Shown: positions 1 to 7,043 of the stretch, piece by piece | How the letters are laid out: each line of letters starts with the position of its first letter | How positions within the stretch are numbered: the first letter of the stretch is position 1 | Position numbers and translations under genes: made by a program | Notes under the pieces: generated by a model | Database searches by the model: none | Told to the model about the DNA's origin: nothing | The model's input: the letters and a program-made list of their open reading frames with translations, nothing else | Assembly: GCA_003520965.1 (NCBI GenBank) | Contig: DOTU01000254.1 | Span: 1 to 14,455 of the forward strand | From: Candidatus Zixiibacteriota bacterium | GTDB lineage: Bacteria > Zixibacteria > MSB-5A5 > UBA10806 | Length of the DNA: 14,455 nucleotides | Direction of reading: 5' to 3'

Positions 1-84
1 CTTAGTAACATAATAAGTCCTTGCCCCCACTGAGCTTGCTGCGATAATTAATATCGTAACTGCTCTTAAAAACATTTGACGCAT
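1..84 (-). CDS. N-terminal fragment of a secreted protein (signal peptide), runs off the left edge
   Basis: A reading frame starts with ATG at 84-82 on the minus strand and is still open at base 1, giving 28 residues. A strong Shine-Dalgarno GGAGGT (89-94) lies 4 bases before the ATG, which fixes the start. The peptide begins MRQMFLRAV, followed by the hydrophobic stretch TILIIAASSVGA and then R-TYYVTK. This is a textbook Sec signal peptide: basic n-region, short hydrophobic core, small residues near residues 17-21 for cleavage. A mature protein starting with a TYYV-type strand is often seen in secreted right-handed beta-helix proteins of environmental bacteria, but 28 residues are too few to name the family. 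It is divergent from the GT2 gene at 372, so the 287 bases between them should hold both promoters. It may or may not belong to the polysaccharide locus. Confidence 0.75.
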   Translation of the reverse strand, partial: MRQMFLRAVTILIIAASSVGARTYYVTK

Positions 85-88
85 CGAT

Positions 89-94
89 ACCTCC
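89..94 (-). promoter_or_regulatory. Ribosome binding site of the secreted-protein gene
   Basis: GGAGGT on the minus strand, 4 bases upstream of the ATG at 84-82. It is one of the best Shine-Dalgarno matches in the window and is the main reason to accept the truncated gene at the left edge. Confidence 0.7.
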
Positions 95-308
95 AAATTT
101 AAAGCATCCTCAGAGGGAATATACAGTATTATTATCGGCTATTACCAGCAAAATCAAAGCCTGTACTGATAATTTATATTATTAAGTTAACCGAATGAAT
201 TATAACAAATTATAGAACGATAATGTGTCCCAGGTACATCCATATTATATCCAATTCTGTTCAAACATTGGGCACTGAGTAATATCCACTTTTATCTAAA
301 CAAATCGC

Positions 309-337
309 TTGCATCATGTTATGCAATATTGTATTAA
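309..337 (+). promoter_or_regulatory. Candidate promoter with inverted repeat upstream of the GT2 gene
   Basis: TTGCAT (309-314) and TATTAA (332-337) are separated by exactly 17 bases, and the gene start at 372 lies about 30 bases beyond the expected transcription start. Each box is a weak match (3 of 6 and 4 of 6 to the sigma-70 consensus). The -35 box is also the left arm of a perfect 6-base inverted repeat, TTGCAT (309-314) with ATGCAA (321-326) around a 6-base spacer, so a dimeric regulator could bind here. The rest of the 85-371 gap is AT-rich and shows nothing else I can name. Confidence 0.3.
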
Positions 338-371
338 TCTCGGAAGTTGATACCTTAAGTTTGAGTTGCAA

Positions 372-1334
372 ATGATGGAAAAACAACGATTTAGCTTCAT
401 TATTCCCGTTCTTAATGGTGAAAAATATATCCGGCAATGCTTGGAGTCTATTTTACTTGAGATGGATCGCACCTGTGACGAAATTATCGTTGTTGATAAT
501 GGCTCCAGCGATAGTACAATTATGATCGTCAATGAATATCCTAATGTAAAAATATTACAGCTTCCCACTATTACAATCGCCGCGATGAGAAACGCAGGAG
601 TTAAATCAGCTGTAGGAGATTGTTTCGCCTTTATCGATTCCGATTGTACGATCAGTCCCGGATGGCGGCAGTCTGCGCTTGATGTTTTCAAAGATGACAT
701 GGTTGGCGCTACCGGATCTCATTATGAAATACCCGATAACTCAAATTGGATTGTAAAAGCCTGGTCCTCTAACAGGAACAAAAGCAAAACTATTGTGAAA
801 TGGATTAATACATGTAATCTTGTAATCCGTCGATCTGTATTTGAAAGAATTGGCGGTTTCAATGATAAATTGACGACCGACGAAGATTACGACATTGGGC
901 TTCGCATCTGCGAATCGGGATTTCTGATGATCGAAGATCCATTGATCAAGATCGTGCATTATAAAAATCCGGATTCGATTAGCAAATTTTATCGGAGAGA
1001 GCGCTGGTATGCTACGAGCATGTTATCAACAATTGGAAGGAAGAGATTTGATAGGCCCTTGGTCATGACTTTGCTTTTCATGGTTCTGTTATTGGCCTTT
1101 GCTATTTCAATTCCCATTTCGTGTTATGACCTGAAATACCTGTTTGTATCGATAGTATTGATGATAGGTTTACTTGCAGCCACGGTGCTAAATAGAGCCA
1201 TTAAGTATCATAACATTCACTATTTTTTTCAATTGGGATATTTATTCGTTATTTATTATTCGGCAAGAACGGTTACAATTTTGGAGGAAGTTATCCGGAA
1301 AATCGGTATTATTAGCCCGGTATCTCGGAAATAA
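372..1334 (+). CDS. GT2 family glycosyltransferase with C-terminal membrane segments
   Basis: Predicted to transfer a sugar from a nucleotide donor onto a growing lipid-linked oligosaccharide at the cytoplasmic face. Numbering from the ATG at 372 (320 residues): the GT-A fold starts with FIIPVLNGEKYI at about 9-20; VVDNGSSDST at about 40-49 is the nucleotide-binding loop; DSD at about 89-91 is the metal-binding DxD motif; TDEDYDIGLR at about 169-178 holds the likely ED catalytic base. Residues about 231-300 contain two or three hydrophobic segments, probably a membrane anchor. Start choice: TTG at 366 and ATG at 375 are also in frame; no site has a strong Shine-Dalgarno, and a weak GAG at 363-365 favours 372. 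This is the only plus-strand gene of the locus. Its last 23 bases overlap the 3' end of the convergent CapK-like gene. The acceptor and sugar cannot be read from sequence. Confidence 0.9.
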   Translation: MMEKQRFSFIIPVLNGEKYIRQCLESILLEMDRTCDEIIVVDNGSSDSTIMIVNEYPNVKILQLPTITIAAMRNAGVKSAVGDCFAFIDSDCTISPGWRQSALDVFKDDMVGATGSHYEIPDNSNWIVKAWSSNRNKSKTIVKWINTCNLVIRRSVFERIGGFNDKLTTDEDYDIGLRICESGFLMIEDPLIKIVHYKNPDSISKFYRRERWYATSMLSTIGRKRFDRPLVMTLLFMVLLLAFAISIPISCYDLKYLFVSIVLMIGLLAATVLNRAIKYHNIHYFFQLGYLFVIYYSARTVTILEEVIRKIGIISPVSRK

Positions 1335-2649
1335 AAGACCTTAATTTGCCCGATTTATCGAGCGGAAGTTTATCAACCAGCTGGATTTCAACATTGACAG
1401 TTTGTCCAAGCAAGGCCTTCCATTTATAAGCGATCTCATCTAATTGTGCCTGTTGTACCGGCGAATTCGATTCAATTAAGACTAATATTTGATCCGTTGC
1501 CTTTTGGATGACTCTGAATCTTTCAATACCTTTGGTCATTGTATAATTTACAATGGGGCCCGAAATTTTTCGGCCGTCAGGGGACAAGGCAAAATCTGAT
1601 ACTCTGCCCTGTATATTCTCAACCGTTGGAGATTGGAGCCCGCACTCGCACCTCGATCGACTAATTATCGCCATGTCGCCAGTTCTGTATCTAATAAATG
1701 GAAGCGCATAAGAATAAAGCTCCGTAAGCGCAATTTCACCCGGTTCGCCGTCGGGGACCTGTTGTCCGGTTTCGGGATTAACAATTTCAATCAAGAGATT
1801 ATGGATCATTAAATGCATACGCCCCCCGGGACACTCAAAAGCGATTATGCCATTTTCAGTGTTGCCATACTCGTTGACTACCCTTGAACCGAGGGCCTTT
1901 TCGATAATCGCTCTCTGATTTTCATAAAGGATTTCACCGGTGGTGATGACAACCTTGATATTCAGTTTTGATGGAATTAACCCGGACTCTTCAATATTTC
2001 TAATAAATTCGCAAATCGCACTGGGGTAACCATAAAAATACTTTGGCTTGAACGACTCCAATATTTCGTAATACCGTTGACAGGCACTTTTGGTTAATTC
2101 AAACGAATTACATCTTTTACGATTGAAGAGCAGGTCCTTGATCTGCCATTTAAGCCTGGTTTTGCGATCCAGCGGCATTCCCCAAAATCTTCCCTGCTTA
2201 TCTCCGATTTTGATCCCATGCCAGCCATAAACATCGTACATCAGTGCATCCATATAGGCAGTCGCCGTTCTATCCTTCACCAACCAGAGCGGGACACCTG
2301 TTGAACCTGAGGTTTTCCGAGGAGACGTTTTAAGAGGTTGAATCGAAAGGATACTCTGAAAATTATCTCTCAGAATCTTTTTGGTAAGGAATGGAATTTG
2401 GTTGAACTGCGCACAATAATCCGATTGCCCTTTTTGAGTATTAGGCTTGGGCAAGATTTTACTATAATACTTGCTGTTATTAAAAGCATATTCAAGAAGC
2501 GATTTCGCCTTTACCCATTGCAAATCAACCATCTTCTCGTAAGGCTGTTTGTGAAAAGCGGCAACATCCCCCAATAATGAAAACACCTTTTCACCACGCA
2601 ATTGGTAAATCGGCCGATAAATGCAATTTCGAACAAACCAGGGGATCAT
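1312..2649 (-). CDS. CapK/PaaK-like adenylate-forming enzyme (phenylacetate-CoA ligase family)
   Basis: A 445-residue member of the ANL adenylate-forming superfamily, of the CapK/PaaK type found in many surface-polysaccharide loci. The core motifs are present in order: the phosphate loop TSGSTG at 113-118, YGNTE at 261-265, the RYRTGD-type motif at 320-325, and a C-terminal domain ending with KSGK at 432-435, whose lysine is usual for adenylation. Cysteines at 273, 334 and 336 with H279 form a possible metal site, as in many relatives. The length is normal for the family and nothing looks degraded. Expected chemistry is ATP-dependent activation of a carboxylic acid as acyl-AMP, then transfer to CoA or another acceptor; the substrate in polysaccharide loci is generally unknown. 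It starts 6 bases after the stop of the upstream GT4 gene, whose end supplies an AAGGA Shine-Dalgarno, so it is the last gene of the minus-strand operon. The 3' end overlaps the convergent GT2 gene. Confidence 0.9.
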   Translation of the reverse strand: MIPWFVRNCIYRPIYQLRGEKVFSLLGDVAAFHKQPYEKMVDLQWVKAKSLLEYAFNNSKYYSKILPKPNTQKGQSDYCAQFNQIPFLTKKILRDNFQSILSIQPLKTSPRKTSGSTGVPLWLVKDRTATAYMDALMYDVYGWHGIKIGDKQGRFWGMPLDRKTRLKWQIKDLLFNRKRCNSFELTKSACQRYYEILESFKPKYFYGYPSAICEFIRNIEESGLIPSKLNIKVVITTGEILYENQRAIIEKALGSRVVNEYGNTENGIIAFECPGGRMHLMIHNLLIEIVNPETGQQVPDGEPGEIALTELYSYALPFIRYRTGDMAIISRSRCECGLQSPTVENIQGRVSDFALSPDGRKISGPIVNYTMTKGIERFRVIQKATDQILVLIESNSPVQQAQLDEIAYKWKALLGQTVNVEIQLVDKLPLDKSGKLRSFISEIPG

Positions 2650-2655
2650 TTATAT

Positions 2656-3798
2656 CTAATCCTTTTCGATAAGTTCTTGATACATTATTAATGTCTCGCG
2701 TAATTGATTGTCAATCGAAAACTCCCGGTTAATCCTCGTTGCTGCTGCACAGCCCAGACGCTGACGAAATTCGGCGCTATCAAGTGGACTTTCGCAAGCT
2801 TCTGCAAGGAGCTGGGGGTCGCCTGATTTAACCAGGAGTCCGGATATCCCGTTCTCTATTACTTCCATTATTCCGCCAACGGCGGTGGAAACGACAGCCT
2901 TTTTGAGCGCCATTGCCTCCAAAAGCGCCATAGGTATACCCTCATGGTAGGATGACATTACAAACAAGTCGAGACAGTTTACCATGCTTAAAACGTCTTC
3001 TCTAAAACCAGTGAATAATACTCTTCCCCCCAATCCTATATCACCAGCCATCTTTTCGAGCTCCCTTTTCAGAGGGCCATCACCGACAAGTAAGAAAGTG
3101 AGGTTACGATGATTGGTAACTAGTATCTTTGCCATTTGTAGGAATATTTCATATCCCTTAACCGGAACTAACCTGCCCACCGTGCCAACGATTAGATTTC
3201 CAGCGTCTATTTTCAATTCTGCTTTTACAAGACTGGGACTCTTGATCGGTGCAAGATTGGAGACTTCGATGCAGTTGTGAATCATTACAATTTGATCTGA
3301 CCGATATTGGTTCTCAAGCCGCTTTTTTATCTCGGACGATACAGCGATAACCCTATCGAAATGCCTTTGAGAATTGTATATGTTAATAAGTGTCGTCAGC
3401 CTGCTTTTGAGTTTTATTATTCCAGTTCGACGTTCCTCAATGCCATGAACGGTCTGGACCAGATACTTTATTTGGCATTTTCGCCTGACCCAGGCGGCGA
3501 GCAAGTTCTCTTTGTAACGGTGGCTATGTAGAATATCAATATTTCTTCCATTTAGAACCTTGATTAGCTCATTTCGCAAGGACACGAAAGAATGCTTTGT
3601 TTCATCGATGACGATTACCTCAACTCCTGATTGCCGCAGCCGTTCAGATAGTCTGCCCTCATTCAAAACAACAGCAAGCAGTTTCACTTCGGGGATGCGC
3701 GACAGAGAGGATGATAGCGTATACATCTGCACTTCTGCCCCAGCCCAGAGATCGCCTGAGGCAAGCTGGCAGATATTTATCGTTCTGTTCTCGCCCAT
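2656..3798 (-). CDS. GT4 family glycosyltransferase
   Basis: A 380-residue retaining glycosyltransferase of the GT-B fold. The N-terminal domain begins TINICQLASGDLWAGAEVQ (7-25), with the glycine-containing acceptor-side loop, and has HSHRY at 91-95. The C-terminal donor domain has VGTVGRLVPVKG at about 204-215 and FLLVGDGPLKRELE at about 236-248. The E-x7-E signature (HEGIPMALLE) places glutamates at 286 and 294, the pair that contacts the nucleotide sugar. There are no membrane segments, so it is probably a peripheral cytoplasmic enzyme acting on a lipid-linked acceptor. The ATG at 3798 lies inside the end of the upstream GT2 gene (22-base overlap), suggesting coupled translation; no good Shine-Dalgarno is visible, but the first strand needs a start before residue 7. 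Donor sugar unknown. Confidence 0.93.
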   Translation of the reverse strand: MGENRTINICQLASGDLWAGAEVQMYTLSSSLSRIPEVKLLAVVLNEGRLSERLRQSGVEVIVIDETKHSFVSLRNELIKVLNGRNIDILHSHRYKENLLAAWVRRKCQIKYLVQTVHGIEERRTGIIKLKSRLTTLINIYNSQRHFDRVIAVSSEIKKRLENQYRSDQIVMIHNCIEVSNLAPIKSPSLVKAELKIDAGNLIVGTVGRLVPVKGYEIFLQMAKILVTNHRNLTFLLVGDGPLKRELEKMAGDIGLGGRVLFTGFREDVLSMVNCLDLFVMSSYHEGIPMALLEAMALKKAVVSTAVGGIMEVIENGISGLLVKSGDPQLLAEACESPLDSAEFRQRLGCAAATRINREFSIDNQLRETLIMYQELIEKD

Positions 3799-4916
3799 GT
3801 AATATATCTTTCGCCTTTTATAAAATCGATCCAGGCTATGAGAATAGAATGGTTTGCCATCACGAAAAAGTAAGGTATTTTAATTACTCTATTATTTTGC
3901 AGGGGCTTAACAACGAAGGCCAGTAATGTTAGTAGATAAAGAAACGACTGACAGGCTAACGCACCATAATAATACTCGTTATTAACGCTAAGAGGGATGT
4001 TGGCAGCGAAGATAATGAACAGGGCGAATGGCACAAGCCAGCGCATCAACTTATGGCTGAACACCTGGATTGAAAAAAAACCATATTTAAATGGGTTGAG
4101 AATTGCCTTAAAATGAAATAGCACGTCGATTCCATGGACTACGGTCCTGACTTTTCTCTGAAATTCCCTATCCTGATCCTCAAGGATACTATAAGTGCCA
4201 ATCGCAGAGTTATCCAATATTGTCCTGAATCCCTTCATTCGGGCAATAATTGGAAGATAAAAATCATTGGACATGTTTGGATGCCATTGTTTGGTGAGCG
4301 ATTTCCTGACTGCATAGAATGACCCGCTGGCTCCGACTAATGATCCTACCCTGCTCTCTAAATCGCGCAATTTCATTTCATATCCAACATAGGCTCCCTC
4401 ACCTGACAAACCGTTGTTTGTGCCTGGAACCTTATCAAGTCCCGAAACGCATCCAATTTTCGGATCAACAAAGTTACCAACCAGATTCTTCAGAGAATCG
4501 GGATCGAGGAAGGTAGTTGCGTCGGAAAGCACCACAATATCGTTGCGGGCGATCTTGAGCGCTTCGCCTTGTCCATAATGTTTTCCATGACGACCGGGAA
4601 TTACCAATAGTTCAACGCCCCGACCGCAATAACCGCTCGCGATTTCCACTGTACGATCGGTTGAGCCGTCCGAAACAATAATAAGCTGAACTTTCTCGGG
4701 GGGATAATCGAGACTGAGTGTATTTATAATTTTATCGGCGATTCGTTTTTCTTCGTTATGCGCGGTGACAATAATGCTCACATCAGGAAAGCTCTTTTGT
4801 TTATGATTGCTTTCAATTAAAATGAATGATAATAGTTTCAGCAGGATATAATACCCGAAATATGTCCAGAAAATAAGTCCGAGGCCGGCCCAGAATATGA
4901 TTTCAATTACGATCAT
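3777..4916 (-). CDS. Membrane-bound GT2 glycosyltransferase
   Basis: A 379-residue processive-type GT2 enzyme. One transmembrane helix lies near residues 5-34. The catalytic domain follows: VSIIVTAHNEE at 46-56, VSDGSTDRT at 81-89 (nucleotide binding), the SDAT metal motif at 131-134 in the position of DxD, SND at 216-218 as the probable general base, and EFQRKVRT at 251-258, matching the conserved Q/R-rich acceptor motif of this group. Two or three more transmembrane helices follow at about 293-310, 318-337 and 345-366. This arrangement resembles enzymes that make or extend beta-linked polysaccharides, but it also occurs in single-transfer enzymes of Wzx/Wzy loci. The ATG overlaps the stop of the upstream GT4 gene as ATGA (4913-4916), and its 3' end overlaps the next gene by 22 bases, so the three glycosyltransferases are translationally linked. 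Confidence 0.93.
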   Translation of the reverse strand: MIVIEIIFWAGLGLIFWTYFGYYILLKLLSFILIESNHKQKSFPDVSIIVTAHNEEKRIADKIINTLSLDYPPEKVQLIIVSDGSTDRTVEIASGYCGRGVELLVIPGRHGKHYGQGEALKIARNDIVVLSDATTFLDPDSLKNLVGNFVDPKIGCVSGLDKVPGTNNGLSGEGAYVGYEMKLRDLESRVGSLVGASGSFYAVRKSLTKQWHPNMSNDFYLPIIARMKGFRTILDNSAIGTYSILEDQDREFQRKVRTVVHGIDVLFHFKAILNPFKYGFFSIQVFSHKLMRWLVPFALFIIFAANIPLSVNNEYYYGALACQSFLYLLTLLAFVVKPLQNNRVIKIPYFFVMANHSILIAWIDFIKGERYITWARTER

Positions 4917-6145
4917 CTGCTATTCCCATCAGCTTGGGATAAATCACCGCCGTGTTCGACCCGTCCGATGAGCGGCGGAAAATACTGTGGATATTCTTTC
5001 TGAAGCTCCGACAACAAACTTTTGAACTTTCGCTTTTTCTGCAAGACATTCAGGTACATGCCGGTATAGGTTTCAATTGTTTTATCGAGACTGTAGCTGC
5101 GCTTGATTATCTCAAGCGAATTTCCGCTATAGAGGCGGCGGGTTTTATCGTCAATTACCAATGTGCGGATAGCCTCAGCCATCTCTGGCGGGTTATCCGG
5201 TTCGACCAGCAGACCATTCTGACCGTGTTCCACAATTGACGGATTCCCTCCCACATTTGTGACTACCGCCGCAACCCCGGAGGCCATTGCTTCCAATAAT
5301 GAGACCGAAGTGCCTTCGGAAAGAGAAGGAAGCACGAATATATCCATCAGGTTCAACATCTCAGGAACATTATTTCTCTCCCCGGCAAAAATCACCCGAT
5401 TTCTGAAACCATGAGAATCGGCATATCGTGTAAGATTATCTCTCAGCGAACCGTCTCCGACCAAAAGCAGCATCGTATTCGGTATCTTCTGGCTGATAAA
5501 TTCAAAAGCTTTAAGCAAGGTTAGGTGGTCCTTGACCAGTTCGAATCGTCCCACCGCCCCGATAATCCGGCTATCGACTGGAATTCCGAGTTCATTTAAG
5601 ATTGCTTTTGATTTGGGCCGCGGACAAAATAAGTCCATGTTAACGCCATTAACCACTACGCTAACTTTGCTCGCGGGAAATTTAATCTTCTTAATTAATC
5701 GCTCTTTCAGCTCAGGGGAGACAGCAATGACCTTATCCGTCAAACGGACTCCAATCCGGTCCTCGATCACTCGTACCAGCGGATCAACGATAAAGCGGCC
5801 ATGCTCGGTGTAAAAAACAGCCGGAACCCTTGCCATTAATGCCGAAACTGCACCGAAAAAATAGGTCCCCGTGTGGGCATGAAGAATATGAACGTTCTTC
5901 TCTTTTAGAAAGCTCCGGAGTCGCCAGGGAAGGGCCGGGTCAAATCGTTTCTGGTTTTGTTGTACCAAAGTTACTTTTATGCCCTTGCTTTCGAGAACAT
6001 CAGCAAAATGGCCGCGAAAACTGAGGCAGCAAACCTCGACATTAAAAATATCGCGGTTCATCCTGAGTGACAATTCGGTGACAACTCGTTCGAGCCCGGC
6101 CACTCCCAGGTTCAATACGACATGCATGAGATTAATCTTGGACAT
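4913..6145 (-). CDS. GT4 family glycosyltransferase
   Basis: A 410-residue GT-B enzyme. It opens with MHVVLNLGVAGLERVV (7-22), including the glycine loop GVAGLER, then ILHAHTG at 87-93 and YTEHGR at 112-117. The donor domain has IIGAVGRFELVKDH at about 194-207, LLVGDGSLRDNL at 227-238, and the E-x7-E signature with glutamates at 277 and 285 (SEGTSVSLLEA). The last 40 residues after about 370 are charged, lie beyond the usual end of the fold, and are not recognisable. The stop TGA overlaps the ATG of the membrane GT2 gene. A 41-base gap separates it from the acyltransferase gene upstream, and no clear Shine-Dalgarno precedes the ATG. It is a paralogue of the GT4 gene at 2656-3798, but the two share only family motifs, so they probably form different linkages. 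Confidence 0.93.
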   Translation of the reverse strand: MSKINLMHVVLNLGVAGLERVVTELSLRMNRDIFNVEVCCLSFRGHFADVLESKGIKVTLVQQNQKRFDPALPWRLRSFLKEKNVHILHAHTGTYFFGAVSALMARVPAVFYTEHGRFIVDPLVRVIEDRIGVRLTDKVIAVSPELKERLIKKIKFPASKVSVVVNGVNMDLFCPRPKSKAILNELGIPVDSRIIGAVGRFELVKDHLTLLKAFEFISQKIPNTMLLLVGDGSLRDNLTRYADSHGFRNRVIFAGERNNVPEMLNLMDIFVLPSLSEGTSVSLLEAMASGVAAVVTNVGGNPSIVEHGQNGLLVEPDNPPEMAEAIRTLVIDDKTRRLYSGNSLEIIKRSYSLDKTIETYTGMYLNVLQKKRKFKSLLSELQKEYPQYFPPLIGRVEHGGDLSQADGNSR

Positions 6146-6186
6146 TTATTTAGGAATTAAACAGCGCCTTACTTCGTATTTCTCTT

Positions 6187-6744
6187 TTAAGAATCTTCGT
6201 CAAACGACCCTTTCCAGGATGGCATTTTCTTTATCGCCTTCGCCGGATTTCCTGCGGCGAATGTATAGGGCGGTACATCCCTGGTTACAACTGATCCCGC
6301 ACCGATTATTGCTCCTTTGCCAATAGTTACTCCCTTAAGAATCAGGCAACGAATTCCTATCCAAACCTCATCTTCAATAACAACTGGCCTGGGCATTACT
6401 TTACCGCCGCCTGACGAGTGGTAATCATGATCTAAAATATTGACATCCCATGAAATTAGAACGTCATTACCAATTTTGATCGATTCCCCGCAATGGATTT
6501 GAGTTCCATCCCCTACAGAGGTTCGATTGCCAATTTCAAGAACTGCAGGTTTTCCATCGGTAAATGATCTCGCCACCAGCTTGACTTTGAACCAGAGTGT
6601 AGATTTCGCGCCTATCCTGATAATTCCATTATCCTTGCGGATCACGATTCCCCCATAAGACTTGATCGGTCCCGAGGCAATCACTTTCCTTTTCAACAGC
6701 AGCCCTCTAAAATAGGCCAGCGCTTTACTCAGATTCTCGATCAT
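6187..6744 (-). CDS. Left-handed beta-helix (hexapeptide repeat) acyltransferase
   Basis: A 185-residue protein of the WbbJ/serine-acetyltransferase-like group, usually acetyl-CoA dependent O- or N-acetyltransferases that decorate sugars or glycans. Imperfect hexapeptide repeats run from about residue 68 to 158 (for example VLEIGNRTSVGDG, IKIGNDVLIS, VVIEDEVWIG, VTIGKGAIIGAGSVV). The probable catalytic histidine lies in ILDHDYH (103-109). WIG at 128-130 and GNPAK at 165-169 are typical of the coil and C-terminal part that bind CoA. Length is normal. It is the first gene of the second minus-strand block, downstream of a 299-base gap containing the best promoter candidate in the window. A purine-rich GAGAAGAAG shortly before the ATG may be the ribosome binding site. 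Acceptor unknown. Confidence 0.92.
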   Translation of the reverse strand: MIENLSKALAYFRGLLLKRKVIASGPIKSYGGIVIRKDNGIIRIGAKSTLWFKVKLVARSFTDGKPAVLEIGNRTSVGDGTQIHCGESIKIGNDVLISWDVNILDHDYHSSGGGKVMPRPVVIEDEVWIGIRCLILKGVTIGKGAIIGAGSVVTRDVPPYTFAAGNPAKAIKKMPSWKGSFDEDS

Positions 6745-6785
6745 GGTCTTCTTCTCGCAGTGCGGCGTTTTTTATTGTTGGCCAG

Positions 6786-6830
6786 ATTCTATCATTTTCG
6801 GATCCCTGGCATTTATTCTATCACTTTTGG
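6786..6830 (-). repeat. Two-copy 16-base direct repeat, each copy ending in an extended -10 box
   Basis: Minus-strand copies are CCAAAAGTGATAGAAT (6830-6815) and CCGAAAATGATAGAAT (6801-6786): 14 of 16 bases are identical and the starts are 29 bases apart. Both contain TGATAGAAT. The upstream copy coincides with the -10 of the candidate promoter; the downstream copy has no good -35 at the right distance. They may be tandem promoters or a repeated protein-binding site. Confidence 0.45.
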
Positions 6831-6843
6831 CCGTAATGTTCAA
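6815..6843 (-). promoter_or_regulatory. Candidate sigma-70-type promoter for the acyltransferase/glycosyltransferase operon
   Basis: Reading the minus strand, TTGAAC (6843-6838) and TAGAAT (6820-6815) are separated by exactly 17 bases. TAGAAT matches the -10 consensus at 5 of 6 positions and is preceded by TG one base upstream (TGATAGAAT), an extended -10. The expected transcription start is near 6808, leaving a leader of roughly 60 bases before the ATG at 6744. It lies in the largest gap of the minus-strand array, where a second operon promoter would be expected. Confidence 0.5.
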
Positions 6844-7043
6844 GTTTTTATGCTACTGCAATCGAGAATGAAAATCGCCATCATTTGGCTCACTTAAGGA
6901 TTATCGGCATTGCTATTTAATTAATAACTATTGGTGGTTTTCTAATTTTCCATTCATCGCTCATTGCATACTGCCCATACATTTTGTATTTTTGAGTTTG
7001 TGAAGCATTAAATATCAATACTAAAATAAAAGCATAAATATAA

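Larger units (their letters stand above)
6745..7043. other. 299-base gene-free gap between the two minus-strand blocks
   Basis: No convincing reading frame, RNA gene or GC-rich terminator is visible. The half next to the acyltransferase gene contains a promoter candidate and a repeated 16-base element, listed separately. The half next to the PHP gene (about 6890-7043) is AT-rich. It contains a 7-base, mostly A/T inverted repeat around the PHP stop codon (7029-7035 with 7053-7059), followed on the minus strand by a T-rich run; this could be a weak terminator, but the stem is poor. Confidence 0.6.

Noticed and set aside
5979..6326. 115-codon open frame on the plus strand across the junction of the GT4 and acyltransferase genes
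   Set aside because: It lies antisense to two well-supported genes, has no recognisable domain, and no Shine-Dalgarno was seen.
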